A stretch of DNA of 41,040 nt from Candidatus Excrementavichristensenella intestinipullorum (GCA_018711685.1 DVHZ01000170.1:1-41040), one strand, 5' to 3'; shown: positions 1 through 7,977, counted from the stretch's first letter. Notes: generated by a model not told the origin, from the sequence alone. Numbers and translations are program-made.

Positions 1-385
1 TAACCCCGCCCACGGCTTAGGGCCGCCACCCCCGCAGCGGCCCTAAGCCGCCCCAGCGTTCCTGCGGGAGTGCCGCCGCCATCCGGCGGCGGCACTCCCG
101 CGCCCGGGGGGCTCCGCCCCCCGGGACCCCCTGACGCAATAGATGCGGCTTTGAGTGCTTCGATGCAGCGCTGGTTTTGCTGCGGTGGGAGGCGGAAACG
201 TATCGTTCTATCGAAGCCTTTTGGGGTGGTGGGTCATCGGGTAGGCGGTGTTCTGCCGCTCCCCCAATGCCGTCCCCCCTGGGGCGTCATTGGGGGAGCG
301 CAGCGTTCCTTGCAGGGGCATGTCGCGTTACGCTGATTCGCTCTCTCCTGAAGAGATGCCCGATGGCTTTTCTCTTGATAGCGAT
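1..385. repeat. GC-rich intergenic stretch with stacked palindromes
   Basis: I see no convincing gene here. The stretch holds several perfect inverted repeats. One has arms 14-26 and 37-49 (13 bp), one has arms 65-80 and 85-100 (16 bp, 4-nt loop), one has arms 103-112 and 116-125 (10 bp, 3-nt loop), and one has arms 258-269 and 288-299 (12 bp). None has a T-run, so they look more like repeated intergenic palindromes than standard terminators. A similar perfect hairpin closes the window at 41018-41040. Short reading frames across this stretch look like chance products of high GC. Confidence 0.6.
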
Positions 386-421
386 AAAAAAACAACGCAG
401 CCCATTGCATAAGCTGCGTTG
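386..421 (-). terminator. Rho-independent terminator of the fMet/Met tRNA operon
   Basis: Read on the minus strand, a 9-bp perfect stem (arms 421-413 and 401-393) with an 11-nt loop is followed by seven T residues (392-386). It starts only a few bases after the 3' CCA of the second tRNA. Confidence 0.93.
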
Positions 422-427
422 CTTCCG

Positions 428-504
428 TGGTAGCGGCTAGTGGATTCGAACCACTGACACTCCGGGTATGAACCGAATGCTCTGGCCAACTGAGCTAAGC
501 CGCC
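428..504 (-). tRNA. tRNA-Met (anticodon CAT), elongator or Ile2
   Basis: A 77-nt cloverleaf with encoded CCA lies on the minus strand. The acceptor stem starts GGCGGCT and pairs with AGCCGCT, with one G-T pair at position 1-72. The anticodon stem TCCGG/TTCGG encloses the loop TTCATAC, giving anticodon CAT, and the T-arm reads GGTTCGAATCC. It lacks the fMet hallmarks (1-72 mismatch, three G-C pairs in the anticodon stem), so it is elongator Met, or Ile2 if the C is modified to lysidine. It lies 3 bases downstream of the fMet tRNA and shares its promoter and terminator. Confidence 0.93.
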
Positions 505-507
505 AAA

Positions 508-584
<77 letters not shown>

Positions 585-596
585 ACGACAAGGGAT

Positions 597-625
597 ATTT
601 TAGCATAGACCCGGCCGTTTGTCAA
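597..625 (-). promoter_or_regulatory. Sigma-A promoter of the tRNA operon
   Basis: On the minus strand a perfect -35 TTGACA (625-620) and a -10 TAAAAT (602-597) are separated by exactly 17 bp. The -10 ends 12 bp before the fMet tRNA. Confidence 0.92.
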
Positions 626-680
626 CCCCTTTACCCCCCTATTTTTCCGCCGCCGGTTTGTTAAAAATGGCCCCATCCCA

Positions 681-708
681 TTGTGCCCCGGGCAAAAGAT
701 GGTATAAT
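681..708 (+). promoter_or_regulatory. Promoter of the T-box/serS transcript
   Basis: A perfect -10 TATAAT (703-708) lies 16 bp after a weak -35 TTGTGC (681-686), just upstream of the T-box leader. Confidence 0.75.
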
Positions 709-716
709 AAAGAGGC

Positions 717-938
717 TATGAACGGAACGGAGCGCTATACGCCTTCCAGAGAGCCGGCGGCTGGTGCGAGCCGGCGGGCGGACGCGCTTCCTCCATCCGG
801 GAGCGTTCGGGCGATGAGCCCGGCGGGTACGCCCGATACAGCGCCCAACGAGGGGAACGCACGGCGTTCAAACGGGGTGGCACCGCGGGCGATTTTCGCC
901 CGTCCCTGCGGCAATTTTGGCGGGGGCGGGCTTTTTTT
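717..938 (+). promoter_or_regulatory. T-box riboswitch upstream of serS
   Basis: The leader carries the T-box core AACGGGGTGGCACCGCGG at 871-888, which binds the free 3' end of uncharged tRNA, and the AGAGAG motif of stem I at 748-753. It ends in a strong terminator whose arms 898-909 and 920-931 pair over 12 bp, followed by seven T (932-938). Uncharged tRNA-Ser should stabilise the antiterminator and switch on serS. Serine codons are present on the 3' side of stem I, but I did not resolve which triplet is the specifier. Confidence 0.95.
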
Positions 939-971
939 GCGCCCCGCTCAACATCAAAGGAGGAAAAGCAC

Positions 972-2249
972 ATGTTGGACATGAACCTGATCCGTACCAA
1001 TCCCCAGGCGGTGGTGGAGGGCCTGGCCAAGCGGGGCTATCAAGCGGACTTGACCGACCTGCTGGCCTGGGACGAGCGGCGGCGGGCGCTGCTGCAGAAG
1101 AACGAGGCGGTGAAGGCCGAGCGCAACAAGAAGAGCAAGGAAATCCCCATGCTGAAAAAGCAGGGACAGGACACTACGCCCCTGATGGCTCAGCTCAAGG
1201 ACATGGCCGACCAGGTAAAAGCCATGGACGAGGAACAGAGCGCCCTGGAGGAGAAGATACGCACCGCCCTGCTGGCGCTGCCCAATCTGCCCGCGCCCGA
1301 CGTGGTGGCCGGCGGCAAGGAGAACAATCAGGTAGTGAAGGTATGGGGCGAGAAGCCCGTCTTCCCCTATGAGCCCAAGAACCACGTGGATCTGTGCGTG
1401 GATTTGGGCCTGATCGATTACGAGCGGGGCGTTAAGATGGGCGGCAACGGCTACTGGCTGTACACCGGCGACGGGGCGCGGCTGGAATGGGCGCTGCTTA
1501 ACTACTTCGTCCAGGAGCATTTGAAGGACGGCTATACTTTTATGCTGCCGCCCCACATGCTCACCTACGAGTGTGGCCTTACGGCGGGGCAGTTCCCCAA
1601 GTTCGAGGAGGACGTATACCGGCTGGACGAGGACAGCTTCCGCTTTATGCTGCCCACTGCGGAGACCGCCCTCATCAACCTGTACCGGGGCGAGATCCTG
1701 GAGGAGGAGGAACTGCCCAAGCGGCTGTTCGCCTACACGCCCTGCTACCGCCGGGAGGCGGGCGCCTACCGGGCCAGCGAGCGGGGCATGATTCGGGGCC
1801 ACCAGTTCAATAAGGTGGAGATGTTCGGCTACACCCTGCCCGAGGAGAGCGGGCACATGCTCCAGGAGCTCATCGACAAGGCCTGCCGCCTGGTGGAGGG
1901 GCTGGGGCTGCACTACCGGCTGAGCAAGCTGGCCGCAGGGGATTGCTCCGCCTCCATGGCCACCACCTACGATATCGAGCTGTGGATTCCCAGCATGAAC
2001 GAATACAAGGAATGCTCCTCGGTGTCCAACGCCATGGATTATCAGGCCCGGCGGGGCAACATCCGGGTGCGGCGCAAGGAGAGCAAGAAGGTGGAATACC
2101 TGCACACCCTCAACGGCTCAGGGCTGGCCACCAGCCGCCTGATGCCCGCCATCGTGGAGCAGCTGCAGCAGAGCGACGGCTCGGTGATCATTCCCCAGGC
2201 CCTGCGTCCCTTCATGGGCGGCCAGGAGCGGTTAACCCCCAAGGCATGA
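972..2249 (+). CDS. serS: Serine--tRNA ligase
   Basis: A 425-residue class II aminoacyl-tRNA synthetase that charges tRNA-Ser (and Sec tRNA where present) with serine in the cytoplasm. The N-terminal third starts MLDMNLIRTNP and is the charged coiled-coil arm that contacts the long variable arm of tRNA-Ser (about residues 30-105). Motif 1 lies near residue 192 (LPPHMLTYE), motif 2 near 253 (FAYTPCYRREAGA) and motif 3 near 380 (GSGLATSRLMPAIVEQ). Length is normal for the family. ATG 972 follows AAAGGAGG at 956-963. The T-box upstream independently supports the assignment. The stop overlaps the ATG of the next gene. Confidence 0.98.
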   Translation: MLDMNLIRTNPQAVVEGLAKRGYQADLTDLLAWDERRRALLQKNEAVKAERNKKSKEIPMLKKQGQDTTPLMAQLKDMADQVKAMDEEQSALEEKIRTALLALPNLPAPDVVAGGKENNQVVKVWGEKPVFPYEPKNHVDLCVDLGLIDYERGVKMGGNGYWLYTGDGARLEWALLNYFVQEHLKDGYTFMLPPHMLTYECGLTAGQFPKFEEDVYRLDEDSFRFMLPTAETALINLYRGEILEEEELPKRLFAYTPCYRREAGAYRASERGMIRGHQFNKVEMFGYTLPEESGHMLQELIDKACRLVEGLGLHYRLSKLAAGDCSASMATTYDIELWIPSMNEYKECSSVSNAMDYQARRGNIRVRRKESKKVEYLHTLNGSGLATSRLMPAIVEQLQQSDGSVIIPQALRPFMGGQERLTPKA

Positions 2250-2821
2250 GGCGGGTATACGATTTCGACCAAACCATTTTCCGGGGGGATTCCACGGCCA
2301 GGTTTTGCCTGTTCGCCTTGCGGCGGCGGCGGCGCCTGGCCCTGGCCCTGCCCCGGGTAGGCGCGGCTTTTCTCAAGATGGCCCTGGGCCGTCTTTCCAA
2401 GACCCAGGCCAAGCAGGTCCTGTTCCAGGCGCTGCTGCCGGCGCTGCCGGAGGTAGATGGCGCGGTTCAGGCGTTTTGGGCGGAGAATCTGGACCGGATC
2501 AAGCCCTGGTACCTGAAGCAGAAGGCCGATAGCGACCTGATCATTTCCGCCTCCCCGGAATTTCTGCTTGAGCCCGTTTGCCAGCAGCTGGGGATATCCC
2601 TCATCGCCTCCCCCGTGGACAAGCATACCGGCGAATACCGGGGGCCCAATTGCCACGGGGAGGAAAAGGTACGCCGCTACCAGGCCCTGTACGGCCAGGA
2701 GGACTTTGAGTTTTACTCCGATTCCCTGTCCGACGATCCCATGGCGCAGCTGGCCTGCCGGGCTTGGATGGTTCGGGGCGACGCCTTATCCCCCTGGCCC
2801 CTGCCCTCCTCCATCCCCTGA
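2246..2821 (+). CDS. HAD-superfamily (subfamily IB-like) phosphatase
   Basis: A 191-residue soluble HAD phosphatase. Motif I is DFDQT near residue 6, with the nucleophilic and general-acid aspartates. Motif II is the SAS of SASPEF near residue 95. A lysine follows in GEEK, and motif IV is SDSLSDDP. This order fits the SerB/PgpC-like IB group, which dephosphorylates phosphoserine or phosphatidylglycerophosphate-type substrates; I cannot tell the substrate. It starts with an ATGA overlap with serS, so the two are translationally coupled. Coupling to serS would suit a phosphoserine phosphatase, but that is only a suggestion. A terminator follows at 2904-2934. Confidence 0.85.
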   Translation: MRRVYDFDQTIFRGDSTARFCLFALRRRRRLALALPRVGAAFLKMALGRLSKTQAKQVLFQALLPALPEVDGAVQAFWAENLDRIKPWYLKQKADSDLIISASPEFLLEPVCQQLGISLIASPVDKHTGEYRGPNCHGEEKVRRYQALYGQEDFEFYSDSLSDDPMAQLACRAWMVRGDALSPWPLPSSIP

Positions 2822-2903
2822 TCCCGCCCTTGCCCTGACGCTTCGCTGCCGTGCGCAAAGGACCGGTGCGGGCCCATTGTCTCGGGCCTTTCCACTCCAT
2901 ATC

Positions 2904-2934
2904 GGGCGGACCCAACTGCAGTCCGCCCCTTTTT
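2904..2934 (+). terminator. Terminator of the serS-HAD operon
   Basis: An 8-bp stem GGGCGGAC/GTCCGCCC (2904-2911, 2921-2928) with a 9-nt loop is followed by five T, about 80 bases after the HAD stop. Confidence 0.88.
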
Positions 2935-3305
2935 CAAGGGCTGCCGCTTTCAGATGTGCGGCCCGCATCCCGCCGCCATGGACAAAGACGGGCCCTTTGG
3001 CGGCAGGCCGTCCCCCGCCGCGTACCGTGGCGAAGGGCAGCCTGCCATCCACCAGCCGGGGACGATGGTGGAAAAACCAGTCCACTGGGCGCAAGGATAG
3101 CGCCGGTTGCCCAGGCCGTATACATAACATGTACTGGCAATCGTACAGTTTCGGGGATTTCCTTCAAAGTCGCTTCCGCAGTCAATCTATGCTCGCGCCC
3201 CCTGATGAAAGGCCAACATTTTGCCGCACCTGGAGGCTCTCTCCCATCTCTGCAATATATATTGTAGCTCTACACGAGTATATAATGGTTTTTTCGAATT
3301 GTTTC

Positions 3306-3334
3306 TTGTTTCCCCCTTTAAAAAGGTGTATACT
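3306..3334 (+). promoter_or_regulatory. Promoter of the permease-phosphoribosyltransferase operon
   Basis: A -35-like TTGTTT (3306-3311) and a -10 TATACT (3329-3334) are separated by 17 bp. They lie about 25 bp before the ribosome site of the permease. Confidence 0.7.
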
Positions 3335-3369
3335 GTGTACCGGTCAAAATACCTTACGAGGTGATTTCT

Positions 3370-4515
3370 TTGGACTTCCTGCAAAACATCGGCCCCTTCC
3401 TTTTGGCGGTCGTCGCCGTGATCATCAACGGCGTGCCGCAGCTTCTCTACGCCCAAGCGCGGGGCTTCGCCCTCAAGCCTGCGGGTCTGGCCTATCTGGT
3501 GGGCGCGTTTGGCAACCTGCTCACCGGCTCGGTGACGCCCATTTCCAGCCAAGCCGAAACCATTACCGTGGCCAGCGTAAAAAAGGACTTGCGCAACAAC
3601 GCAAGCGCCATCCTGCTGGCCGCTGTGCTAATGATTGGGCTGGGCCTGTGCGGCGGCGTGACAAAAATCGCTGATTTTGCCGGACCCGCCGTGGTTTCCG
3701 GCATGATGAGCGGCGTGGGGCTCATCCTTGCGGGCGTGTCCTGGGATATGTTTGGCCAGGAGAAACGCACCACGTTGGTTTCCATCGTGTCCGCCATTCT
3801 GGCTTACGCCTTATTCTTGAACGATGCAAACAAAGTGGTGTGGACCATCTTCATTTCCGTCGTGGTTTCCACCGCAGATTTCCTGTTCCTGCAAAAGCGC
3901 CGCGTGGACATTTCCACCCTTGTGGAGCCCGGCCGGGAAACCGTTAAAATGAGCACGGAATGGCGCTTCTGGAAAAAGGCGTATTGGAGCGACTTTAGCT
4001 TTATTAAGCCCACCCTCAACCTTTCCGTCGTATTGGGCGCCCTCAGCCTCATGATGCTGAACATCGGCGCCAACATCTCCTTTGGCGGCATCACGGCGAG
4101 TATGGCCGGTACCGCTCAGAACTTCGATCACCTCTCCATCATCAATTCCTTGGCGGATGTGCCCAGCGCCCTCTTTGGCGGCCCGCCTATCGAGGCCATC
4201 ATTTCCGGAACCGCCGGTGCGCCTTGGCCGGTCATGTGCGGCATCGTGTTTATGCTGGTGATGGGGATACTGGTGTTGCTTGGCCTTGTGGGCCGTTTGG
4301 GTAAGTATCTGCCCGCCCAGAGCATTTCCGGGTTCCTGCTGGTGATCGGCTTCGCCATGACCTTCGCCCCCAACCTCACCGCTGTGGCCGGCGGCGAAAA
4401 CGCCATGAGCGGCTACATCGCCCTGGGCGTAACCGCGTGGAGCAAGAATCCCTTCCTGGGCATGGTGGCGGGTGTTTTGGTGCGCTATCTGGGCGCCTAC
4501 GTGGGTCTGGTATAA
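3370..4515 (+). CDS. NCS2-like (xanthine/uracil/adenine family) permease
   Basis: A polytopic membrane protein of 381 residues with about ten or more hydrophobic segments. It begins DFLQNIGPFLLAVVAVIING and has helix-breaking Gly/Ser/Pro segments of the NCS2 nucleobase:cation symporter type (PISSQAET near residue 58, FGGPPIEAIISGTAGAPWP near 272). It is shorter than most NCS2 proteins (about 430-450), so the subfamily and substrate are uncertain. A GTG at 3361 would leave no room for a ribosome site. The sequence GAGGTGAT at 3358-3365 is a near-perfect Shine-Dalgarno for TTG 3370, so I chose TTG. The phosphoribosyltransferase gene begins 14 bases after the stop, which points to nucleobase uptake followed by salvage. 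Confidence 0.8.
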   Translation: MDFLQNIGPFLLAVVAVIINGVPQLLYAQARGFALKPAGLAYLVGAFGNLLTGSVTPISSQAETITVASVKKDLRNNASAILLAAVLMIGLGLCGGVTKIADFAGPAVVSGMMSGVGLILAGVSWDMFGQEKRTTLVSIVSAILAYALFLNDANKVVWTIFISVVVSTADFLFLQKRRVDISTLVEPGRETVKMSTEWRFWKKAYWSDFSFIKPTLNLSVVLGALSLMMLNIGANISFGGITASMAGTAQNFDHLSIINSLADVPSALFGGPPIEAIISGTAGAPWPVMCGIVFMLVMGILVLLGLVGRLGKYLPAQSISGFLLVIGFAMTFAPNLTAVAGGENAMSGYIALGVTAWSKNPFLGMVAGVLVRYLGAYVGLV

Positions 4516-4529
4516 GGAGGCGCACGATA

Positions 4530-5096
4530 ATGCAGAACTGGCCTCAAACGCATACCATCCATCTGGCGCCGGACTATACGGTGGACCTCCCTCTGCTGGA
4601 TATCGGCGATGGGTTCCGCATCTATTCCTTCGATATGACCGGCGAGGCCGAATGGAACCGCGTGGCAGCCAAAGAGCTGCTCAAAAAGCTGGAGCCCTAT
4701 GCCTTCGACGGCATCGTGACGGTGCAAACCAAATCTTGCGGACTGGCTCAAGCCATCAGCGCCAATTTTCCCCGCTACCTGGAATTGCGCAAGAGCCGCA
4801 AGAGCTTTATGATCGATCCCAAGGGCGTAACGGTCACCTCCATCACCACCCACGGGCAGCAGGAGCTTTGGATCGGCCGGGAAAAGTACGGCCATTTTCA
4901 GGGGAAGAAATTGTGCTTCCTGGATGACGTGGTTTCCACCGGCGGAACCATTGAGGCCGCCTTCGCCCTGGCCAAAGAAATCGGCGTTGAGATAACCGTC
5001 ATCGCCTGCGTGCTCACGGAGGGGCAAGTGCGCAGGGAATACAAAGGCGTTCCCCTGGTCTGCCTGGACCACATTCCCTTGCCGGGTAAAGAATAA
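4530..5096 (+). CDS. Purine-type phosphoribosyltransferase
   Basis: A 188-residue cytosolic type I phosphoribosyltransferase, which joins a nucleobase to PRPP to form a nucleoside monophosphate. The PRPP-binding loop is LDDVVSTGGT, with its first acidic residue at about D132, followed by the helix TIEAAFALAKE. This form is typical of adenine phosphoribosyltransferase and xanthine phosphoribosyltransferase relatives (Apt/PurR-like). The N-terminal hood region is not diagnostic. ATG 4530 follows AAGGAGG at 4514-4520. Being in one operon with the NCS2-like permease supports a role in salvage of imported base. The substrate is undetermined. Confidence 0.87.
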   Translation: MQNWPQTHTIHLAPDYTVDLPLLDIGDGFRIYSFDMTGEAEWNRVAAKELLKKLEPYAFDGIVTVQTKSCGLAQAISANFPRYLELRKSRKSFMIDPKGVTVTSITTHGQQELWIGREKYGHFQGKKLCFLDDVVSTGGTIEAAFALAKEIGVEITVIACVLTEGQVRREYKGVPLVCLDHIPLPGKE

Positions 5097-5140
5097 GCCC
5101 GGCACGGCCCGCCCACCCTGCGGGTCGTGGGACAGGTCCC

Positions 5141-5173
5141 GCCGGACGGCCATAGGCCGTCCGGCTTCATTTT
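5141..5173 (+). terminator. Terminator of the permease-phosphoribosyltransferase operon
   Basis: An 11-bp perfect stem (arms 5141-5151 and 5155-5165) with a 3-nt loop is followed by TTCATTTT. Confidence 0.82.
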
Positions 5174-5349
5174 GGGGCGCTGATGGCGCATCTGCCGGGG
5201 CGAGGGAGCGCTTTCTTCCTAGGCGCAATCCGGTACGCCTTCCGGAATCGATAGGGTATAATCCGTGTCGCAAAGACCAAATACATGGTTTGCAGATTTC
5301 TAGTAGGATGAAATTGCGAGACAAAGCCTTCGAAAGGAGGAGGCAAACC

Positions 5350-5789
5350 ATGTGGGAAAACATTGCACAGCTAAACAAGGAAGGAATCAAGGGGCAGCTC
5401 AAGAAGTTGGTGCGGGGCGGCATAGAGAAAACTTTCAATGAACTGCTGGCGGCCGAGGCGGAGAAACGCACACAGGGTGCCGGTATGAGCGCAATGAGCG
5501 GCGTCAGGGCTACCGCAACGGCCACTACAATCGCAATCTGACCACCACTTTCGGGGAAGTTACCCTGAAGGCGCTCAAACCCAGGGAGATTCTTTTAAAA
5601 ACGCCGTCATTGAACGGTTGAACCGGGAGACCCGCCGCCGTACCCGCGTAGTAGGGCCGTCTCCTGGACGGCAACTCCGCCCTCGCGCCGGTCTGTGCCC
5701 GGCTACGCCATGGCGCCGGTACCTAACGGGGTAACAAGAAGCACCTGAACATGAAGCACCTGGAAATAGCCCTTGAAGGTGCCCTATAG
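5350..5789 (+). pseudogene. IS256-family transposase, internally deleted and frameshifted
   Basis: ATG 5350 has a strong ribosome site (GGAGGAGG). The first residues, MWENIAQLNKEGIKGQLKKL, resemble the N terminus of IS256/Mutator transposases. A frameshift near 5480 is needed to read on through ERNERRQGYRNGHYNRNL and TTTFGEVTLK, the conserved N-terminal zone. At about 5590 the sequence jumps to the conserved C terminus: NAVIERLNRETRRRTRVVG, then after another shift DGNSALAPVCARLRH and, past an in-frame stop, GNKKHLNMKHLEIAL. The central part, which carries the DDE catalytic residues in this family, is absent. Only about 440 bp of a roughly 1.2-kb gene remain. I could not identify terminal inverted repeats with confidence; a TTTTTCGCGAAAAA palindrome lies just downstream at 5825-5838. 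Confidence 0.87.
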
Positions 5790-6000
5790 CCAGCTGGCTT
5801 CGTCTATTCCTAAAGCCTGTATAATTTTTCGCGAAAAACCCTTGAGCCTATCCCGGAAAGCTCCGCCAGGGGCTCCTCGCCCCTGGCGCTAAGGGGAAAT
5901 GGCCCACCTTGGAACGCCATCCTCGCTGGCGCGGTATCGAGGAAACGGCCTTTGGTCAAGGAATGGCAGGCGGGAGAGATGCGCTGAAATGAGGGTGGGG

Positions 6001-6603
6001 CTACAGGTCTTTGGCGGTGAAGATTTTTATGGAAAGCCAGGCCGATAAGGCCAGCGATAGAGGCGCGGCTAGGGCAACCAACAGGAGTAGGCTTTGATCC
6101 GTCCAACCTGCGCTTTGGGGCGCTACAGTCCCTAGGCCGCCTAGTGCGCCGCCCGCTGCGGCTAGCGCTACGATTAGCCACATGCGCCCTTTTTCCGCGC
6201 CGAATTTGAACATTAAGGGCATACTGACGCTCTGCATCACAAGGCCGATACACAGGAAAATAGCCCCGCTGAGCAGCGCGTCCCCTCCCCAAGGCGATCC
6301 CGTCGCGCCGGCGGCTATCCCTTCTACCGCCAACGCCACCAGCACCGAGGCCAAAGTACATGCCCCGCCCAGCGCGTATTTGCACAGGACAACCTGCTTT
6401 CGGGACACCGGCAGTGCTCCCGCCAGCCGGGTCCAACCGCATTGGTCGTCCCCGGACAGGACGCTGATTGGGATGAGTCCCGAGTAAATGACCGCCATAA
6501 GTGGGCAGGACCTGCTGGGCAACCCGCACAGCACCATCAGCACCAGAAAGATCCAGTATTGCCGCAACAGCGTATAAGCGTCCTTGAATAGAAGCCCCTT
6601 CAT
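6001..6603 (-). CDS. ABC-2 type transporter membrane protein
   Basis: A 200-residue membrane protein with about six hydrophobic helices, starting MKGLLFKDAYTLLRQYW. The start resembles ABC-2 permeases of the YhaI/ABC2_membrane_5 kind, in which an N-terminal MKGLL(F/L)KD segment precedes the first helix. ATG 6603 overlaps the stop of the ATPase gene (ATGA). It forms the membrane part of a small export or stress-response ABC transporter with the ATPase. The substrate is unknown; related GntR-controlled modules respond to cell-wall antibiotics, which here is inference. I saw no clear terminator after it. Confidence 0.82.
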   Translation of the reverse strand: MKGLLFKDAYTLLRQYWIFLVLMVLCGLPSRSCPLMAVIYSGLIPISVLSGDDQCGWTRLAGALPVSRKQVVLCKYALGGACTLASVLVALAVEGIAAGATGSPWGGDALLSGAIFLCIGLVMQSVSMPLMFKFGAEKGRMWLIVALAAAGGALGGLGTVAPQSAGWTDQSLLLLVALAAPLSLALSAWLSIKIFTAKDL

Positions 6604-7448
6604 GATTCTTCCCCCTTTGCCATCAGAAGCATGATATCCTCCAGCGCCGCTCGGTCTAGCGGGATGCCGTCAGGGGCCAGAGCCCGGCGCAATAGGGCCC
6701 GAACCTGGTATTTGTCCCGCCGTGCGCCCACCACCGCAGCCTTGTCTAGGTTTTCGTATTGCTGGAACGTTAGCATTGCCAGGGCGTAGTCCTCTTCCAA
6801 CGCCTCCTTTTCTGCGCAGAAGGCCAGGCGGCCTTGATGCAGAAAAGCCACGTAATCGCTTAGCTTTTCGATATCGCTGACGATATGACTGCTGATGAGC
6901 ACCGAATGGGTCTCCTCCCGGGTGAATTCCATGAGCAGGTCTAAAATCTCGTCCCGTACCATGGGATCTAGGCCGCTGGTGGGCTCGTCCAGAATCAGTA
7001 GCCGGGCCTGATGGCTGAGCGCCGTGGCCAGGGACAGCTTCATTTTCATACCTCGGGAGTACGCCTTAAAGGGCTTGTCTGGCGCCAGGGCGAACCGGCG
7101 GCACAGTTGGAAAAAATCTGCCGACCGCCAGTTTGGATAGATACCGGAAAAGGTTTTATCCACCTGGGCTAGGTGAAATTGGGGCGGAAAGGCGGCTTCG
7201 TCCAGCGCCACCCCTGTCTGGGCCTTGGCCTGCAAAAATTGGGGCGACTCGCTGTCCGCGTCCAGCAGGCGCACCTGGCCCTGATCCGCCCGGCATAGCC
7301 CCAGCAGCAGCCGGATCAGGGTAGTTTTACCCGCGCCGTTTTCTCCCACCAGTCCCAGAATACAGCCCTGAGGCAGGGCTAGGCTCACGTCCTCCAGAGC
7401 GAACTTACCCTGGCGTTTGGTCACATGGCTCACTTCCAGTGCGTTCAC
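6600..7448 (-). CDS. ABC transporter ATP-binding protein (YtrB/CcmA-like)
   Basis: A 282-residue cytoplasmic ATPase. The Walker A is GENGAGKTTLIR (residues about 35-46). The signature region is YSRGMKMKLSLATAL, a non-LSGGQ form common in this subgroup, and the Walker B is LLILDEPTSGLDP. The C terminus is an extra domain of about 70 residues. GTG 7448 overlaps the stop of the regulator gene (GTGA), and its own stop overlaps the membrane-protein start, so all three genes are translationally coupled. Confidence 0.9.
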   Translation of the reverse strand: MNALEVSHVTKRQGKFALEDVSLALPQGCILGLVGENGAGKTTLIRLLLGLCRADQGQVRLLDADSESPQFLQAKAQTGVALDEAAFPPQFHLAQVDKTFSGIYPNWRSADFFQLCRRFALAPDKPFKAYSRGMKMKLSLATALSHQARLLILDEPTSGLDPMVRDEILDLLMEFTREETHSVLISSHIVSDIEKLSDYVAFLHQGRLAFCAEKEALEEDYALAMLTFQQYENLDKAAVVGARRDKYQVRALLRRALAPDGIPLDRAALEDIMLLMAKGEES

Positions 7449-7819
7449 GGTTCTTCCTCCTTTAACAAGCTCAGCATGGCCGTCAGTTCCCCGTCGCTCA
7501 TGTTTAGCTGCCTGGCCAGCCGCCGGGCTTCCGATAGATGGCCCTCGATGGCTTTGAGGTATTCTTCCCGCACCAGCTCCAGGTCCGGCTGGGCCACGAA
7601 GCAGCCCTTGCCCGGCATGGTGTACAGGTAGCCCTCCCGCTCCAGCTCGTCATAGGCCCGCTTGGTGGTGATCACGCTGATGCGCAGGTCTTTGGCCAGG
7701 GCGCGGATAGAAGGCAACGCCGATCCTGGCGGCAGCGCTCCGGACAGGATTTGCGCTTTCAGCTGTTGGCTGATCTGCTCGTAAATGGGACCTTCCGCGT
7801 TGCGGATTACAATGTTCAT
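7445..7819 (-). CDS. GntR-family (YtrA-like) transcriptional regulator
   Basis: A 124-residue repressor with an N-terminal GntR winged helix (IYEQISQQLKAQILSGAL, then LPSIRALAKDLRIS and AYDELEREGYL) and a short C-terminal helical tail, the YtrA arrangement. ATG 7819 (MNIVIRNAEG) is best placed from the ribosome site GGGGTGAT; GTG 7828 lies within that site. It is the first gene of an operon with an ABC ATPase and membrane protein, as in ytr-type systems, and probably represses the operon through the palindrome at 7843-7855. Confidence 0.9.
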   Translation of the reverse strand: MNIVIRNAEGPIYEQISQQLKAQILSGALPPGSALPSIRALAKDLRISVITTKRAYDELEREGYLYTMPGKGCFVAQPDLELVREEYLKAIEGHLSEARRLARQLNMSDGELTAMLSLLKEEEP

Positions 7820-7842
7820 TCCCATCACCCCTCAAACCGTTC

Positions 7843-7877
7843 ATATACAGTATATACAGATAGAACGATTTTGTCAA
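7843..7877 (-). promoter_or_regulatory. Promoter with palindromic operator of the GntR-ABC operon
   Basis: On the minus strand the -35 TTGACA (7877-7872) and -10 TATACT (7854-7849) are 17 bp apart. A perfect palindrome ATATAC-A-GTATAT (7843-7855) covers the -10, which would suit repression by the GntR protein encoded directly downstream. Confidence 0.88.
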
Positions 7878-7936
7878 GGGAGGACCGCCCTGGCCGGGAT
7901 TTTTTACTGCAAGATAAAACATCTTGCTGGGCGGTA

Positions 7937-7945
7937 TGCTATAAT
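7937..7945 (+). promoter_or_regulatory. Extended -10 promoter of murG
   Basis: The sequence TGCTATAAT (7937-7945) is an extended -10 with a perfect TATAAT. I see no good -35. It lies 33 bp before the murG ATG. Confidence 0.7.
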
Positions 7946-7977
7946 CTAGAGTGCGAGAATGGGTTGGAGGTCATGTA

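Larger units (their letters stand above)
2822..3369. other. Intergenic region between the serS and permease operons
   Basis: I see no convincing gene. The stretch contains the serS terminator, a 12-bp palindrome CAATATATATTG at 3253-3264, and a perfect TATAAT at 3281-3286 without a well-spaced -35. A better promoter for the permease follows at 3306-3334. I looked for a purine riboswitch aptamer and did not find one. Confidence 0.6.

Noticed and set aside
954-2105. Long minus-strand open frame opposite serS (383 codons)
   Set aside because: It is antisense to an unambiguous seryl-tRNA synthetase and has no recognisable protein features. High GC keeps the complementary frame open.
3100-3369. 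Possible purine riboswitch before the NCS2-like permease
   Set aside because: The conserved aptamer core of the purine riboswitch is not present.
2568-3674. 368-codon plus-strand frame between the HAD gene and the permease
   Set aside because: It overlaps the ends of two real genes in other frames, runs through the serS terminator, and has no family features.
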